A stretch of DNA of 6,841 nucleotides from an uncultured Hyphomonadaceae bacterium. Lineage in GTDB: Bacteria; Pseudomonadota; Alphaproteobacteria; Caulobacterales; Hyphomonadaceae. Position 1 is the stretch's first letter; every line of letters starts with the position of its first letter. The translations under genes and the position numbers were made by a program. The notes under the pieces were generated by a model. It searched no databases. It saw only the letters and a list, made by a program, of their open reading frames with translations, and was not told the origin of the DNA. Below are positions 4,569-6,841 of the stretch, one piece after another. The stretch covers positions 1 through 6,841 of the forward strand of contig CALMWO010000262.1 in the NCBI GenBank assembly GCA_937873805.1, written 5' to 3'.

Positions 4569-6755
4569 ATGGATGGCAACGGAAGCGGTGGCGATAGCGG
4601 TAAATGCCCGGTCCCGCATTCTCGCGGCAGGCAGAATCGCGACTGGTGGCCCAACCAGCTGAATATCGGCGTGCTCCACCAGAACACGCCTGACTCAGAC
4701 CCGATGGGTTCGGGTTTCGACTATGCCAAGGCGTTCGACAGCCTCGACCTTGATGCGGTGGTCAAAGACCTCCGTGCGCTGATGACGGACAGCCAGGAGT
4801 GGTGGCCGGCGGACTATGGGCATTACGGCCCCTTCTTCATCCGCATGGCGTGGCACGCGGCCGGCACCTACCGCACCGGCGATGGCCGTGGCGGCGGCGG
4901 ACGCGGACAGCAGCGCTTTGCTCCGCTGAACTCGTGGCCGGACAACGGCAACCTCGACAAGGCGCGCCGCCTGCTCTGGCCGATCAAGCAGAAGTACGGC
5001 GCCAAAATTTCGTGGGCCGATCTGATGATCCTCACCGGCAATGTCGCGATCGAATCCATGGGCGGACCGACCTTTGGCTTCGGCGGCGGCCGCGCGGACG
5101 TGTGGGAACCGGAAGCGCATGTGAACTGGGGCGCTGAAGAGACGTGGCTTGCCGACAGCAAGGCTGCCAATTCGCGCTACTCTGGCGAGCGCGACCTGCA
5201 TGGCAACCTCGGGGCGGTGCAGATGGGGCTCATCTACGTCAACCCGCAAGGCCCGGATGCGAACCCCGATCCGCTGCTCTCTGCGCGCGACATCCGCGAA
5301 ACCTTTGGCCGGATGGCGATGAACGATGAAGAGACCGTGGCGCTGGTCGCCGGCGGTCACACCTTCGGCAAGGCGCACGGCGCAGGCCCGGAAAGCCATG
5401 TCGGCAAGGAGCCGGAAGGCGCGGACATCGAGGCGCAAGGCCTGGGCTGGAACTCGTCATTCGAAAGCGGCATGGCGGGCCACACCATCACGTCGGGCAT
5501 TGAAGGCGCGTGGAAGCCGAAGCCGACAACGTGGGACATGGGCTTCCTTGAAACGCTATACGGATTCGAATGGGAGCTGACGAAGTCCCCGGCTGGTGCG
5601 CACCAGTGGAAGCCGAAAGGCAACACGGGCGACAACCTGGTCGAAGACGCACACGACAAGACCAAGAAGCACCCGCCGATGATGACCACGGCCGACATGG
5701 CCCTGCGCATGGACCCGGCTTACGGCAAGATCTCGAAGCGCTTCCTCGAAAACCCGAAAGAGTTTGCTGATGCGTTTGCGCGGGCCTGGTTCAAGCTGAC
5801 CCACCGCGACATGGGTCCGAAAGCGCTCTATCGCGGCAAGCTGGTGCCGAAGGAAACGCTGATCTGGCAGGACCCGATTTCGGGCGCACCGAGCACGATC
5901 GATGCTGCGGATGCTGAAGCGCTGAAGGCGAAGATTCTCGCCACAGGGCTTTCGGTTTCCGAACTTGCCGGAGCCGCGTGGGCTTCGGCTTCGAGCTTCC
6001 GCGGGTCGGACAAGCGGGGCGGCGCCAATGGCGCGCGTGTTCGCCTTGCGCCGCAGAAGAACTGGGAGGTCAACAAACCTGCCGAACTCGCGAAAGTGCT
6101 CGCTGCACTGGAAGGCATCCAGAAGGAGTTCAACGCTGGGGCCAAGAAGGTCTCGCTGGCCGATCTGATCGTGCTGGCGGGCAATGCGGCGGTCGAGAAA
6201 GCAGCGAAGGCCGGCGGCGTCGATGTGAAGCTTGCCTTCACGTCGGGCCGTGCGGACGCCACACAGGAAGAGACGGAAGTCGAATCCTTCGCGTGGCTTG
6301 AGCCGAAGGCTGATGGCTTCCGCAACTATGTGCGCAAGCCGATCATGCCGATCGAGGACCATCTGGTTGACCGTGCGCAGCTGCTTGAGCTGACCGGGCC
6401 GGAGATGACCGCGTTGGTCGGCGGCCTGCGCGTTCTGCAGGTCGGCGACGCCAAGCTTGGTGTGCTGACCACGCGGCCGGGTACGCTGTCGAACGACTTC
6501 TTCGTCAACCTTCTCGACATGGGTGTGAAGTGGACGGCGGCTGCCGGCAACGACAACCTGTTCGAAGGCAAGGACCGCAAGTCGGGCCAGGTGAAGTGGG
6601 CGGGCACGCGCGCTGACCTGATCTTCGGGTCGCACTCGCAGCTTCGCGCGCTTGCGGAAGTCTACGGCGCCAGTGACGCGAAGGAGAAGTTCGTGAAGGA
6701 CTTCGTTGCGGCGTGGACCAAGGTGATGAACCTCGATCGCTTCGATCTCAAGTAA
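4569..6755 (+). CDS. katG: Catalase-peroxidase
   Basis: KatG is a cytoplasmic heme enzyme that dismutates hydrogen peroxide and also acts as a peroxidase. The 728-residue protein has the normal length of about 720-740 and is intact. The N-terminal active domain keeps the distal triad Arg92, Trp95 and His96 (in FIRMAWHAAGTYR), Asp125, the proximal His264 in AGGHTFGKAHG with its partners Trp315 and Asp376, and the Met-Tyr-Trp adduct residues Trp95, Tyr223 and Met249 needed for catalase activity. The mobile switch arginine is Arg413 in THRDMGP. Ser309 matches Ser315 of the Mycobacterium tuberculosis enzyme. The second half (about 420-728) is the usual duplicated domain without heme ligands. No signal peptide is seen. 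The start is set by the GAGGG site and by the conserved CPVPHSRG...DWWPNQLN beginning. Two palindromes before the gene suggest control by the Irr-like protein; I see no obvious OxyR site. A hairpin terminator follows, so katG is probably transcribed alone. Confidence 0.98.
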   Translation: MDGNGSGGDSGKCPVPHSRGRQNRDWWPNQLNIGVLHQNTPDSDPMGSGFDYAKAFDSLDLDAVVKDLRALMTDSQEWWPADYGHYGPFFIRMAWHAAGTYRTGDGRGGGGRGQQRFAPLNSWPDNGNLDKARRLLWPIKQKYGAKISWADLMILTGNVAIESMGGPTFGFGGGRADVWEPEAHVNWGAEETWLADSKAANSRYSGERDLHGNLGAVQMGLIYVNPQGPDANPDPLLSARDIRETFGRMAMNDEETVALVAGGHTFGKAHGAGPESHVGKEPEGADIEAQGLGWNSSFESGMAGHTITSGIEGAWKPKPTTWDMGFLETLYGFEWELTKSPAGAHQWKPKGNTGDNLVEDAHDKTKKHPPMMTTADMALRMDPAYGKISKRFLENPKEFADAFARAWFKLTHRDMGPKALYRGKLVPKETLIWQDPISGAPSTIDAADAEALKAKILATGLSVSELAGAAWASASSFRGSDKRGGANGARVRLAPQKNWEVNKPAELAKVLAALEGIQKEFNAGAKKVSLADLIVLAGNAAVEKAAKAGGVDVKLAFTSGRADATQEETEVESFAWLEPKADGFRNYVRKPIMPIEDHLVDRAQLLELTGPEMTALVGGLRVLQVGDAKLGVLTTRPGTLSNDFFVNLLDMGVKWTAAAGNDNLFEGKDRKSGQVKWAGTRADLIFGSHSQLRALAEVYGASDAKEKFVKDFVAAWTKVMNLDRFDLK

Positions 6756-6771
6756 TCGCGACCGTGCATCC

Positions 6772-6792
6772 AACGCACAGTTTGTGCGTTTT
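6772..6792 (+). terminator. Probable intrinsic terminator of katG
   Basis: AACGCACA (6772-6779) and TGTGCGTT (6783-6790) form a perfect 8-base-pair stem with a 3-base loop, 17 bases after the katG stop. The run TTTTAT continues from the stem's end. The T-run is short, so termination may be partial. Confidence 0.65.
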
Positions 6793-6841
6793 ATCTGACA
6801 CGTCTCCTGAGGGAGAATGAGGAGGAACTGCCCTGGGCCTC
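6793..6841 (+). other. Likely leader of the next gene, cut by the window end
   Basis: After the terminator the sequence carries purine-rich GAGGGA (6809-6814) and a full AGGAGG (6820-6825). An ATG at 6817 opens a frame to the window end but has a site only two bases before it, which is too close. The AGGAGG points to a start at or just beyond the window edge, though only a CTG is visible at normal spacing. No product can be named. Confidence 0.3.

Noticed and set aside
4695..5438. A 247-codon minus-strand frame opposite katG
   Set aside because: It covers the katG active-site region in antisense, and its composition is typical of a shadow frame.
5556..6773. A 405-codon open frame on the minus strand opposite katG
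   Set aside because: It lies fully antisense to a complete, motif-rich katG, its arginine-rich translation matches no family I know, and such frames are common opposite GC-rich genes.
6803..6816. TCTCC-TGAG-GGAGA mini-hairpin as an RNA control element of the next gene
   Set aside because: A five-pair stem at a truncated edge is not enough evidence.

Overview
The window is GC-rich, densely packed chromosomal DNA, most likely from an alphaproteobacterium. The best clue is a cysteine-free Fur-family protein that looks like Irr, a regulator found mainly in alphaproteobacteria, together with palindromes of the GAA-N3-TTC type that Irr-like proteins bind. I cannot name the genus from the sequence. 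I see no mobile element, CRISPR array, tRNA or rRNA, and nothing that looks plasmid- or phage-borne.

Layout from left to right: the 3' end of a RyR-domain gene (+, 2-280); a family III (CaiB/BaiF) CoA-transferase (-, 277-1500) whose stop codon shares a CTAG palindrome with the RyR gene's stop; a 265-base divergent intergenic region; an Irr-like regulator (+, 1766-2173) with a perfect palindrome just before its start codon; a predicted lipoprotein alpha/beta hydrolase with an HGGxW motif (-, 2180-3118); a 63-base divergent gap; kynureninase kynU (+, 3182-4408); a 160-base regulatory region with two perfect palindromes; catalase-peroxidase katG (+, 4569-6755) followed by a hairpin terminator; and the likely leader of the next gene.

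Two functional links can be read from the sequence. First, the Irr-like gene and katG carry matching operators: CTAGAA-CCA-TTCTAG before irr, and TTAGAA-CGG-TTCTAA plus TTGGAA-TTA-TTCCAA before katG. This suggests one autoregulated iron/heme-responsive repressor that also controls a heme peroxidase. Second, the hydrolase divergent from kynU has the HGGxW motif and Ser-Asp-His triad of animal and yeast-type kynurenine formamidases, so the pair may carry out consecutive steps from N-formylkynurenine to anthranilate. The hydrolase's lipoprotein signal makes that link uncertain and interesting. The RyR-domain protein and the CoA-transferase have no evident link to either pair.

Every gene belongs to a recognisable family. 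Any novelty lies in the regulatory wiring and in the exported formamidase-like hydrolase, not in an unknown gene cluster.
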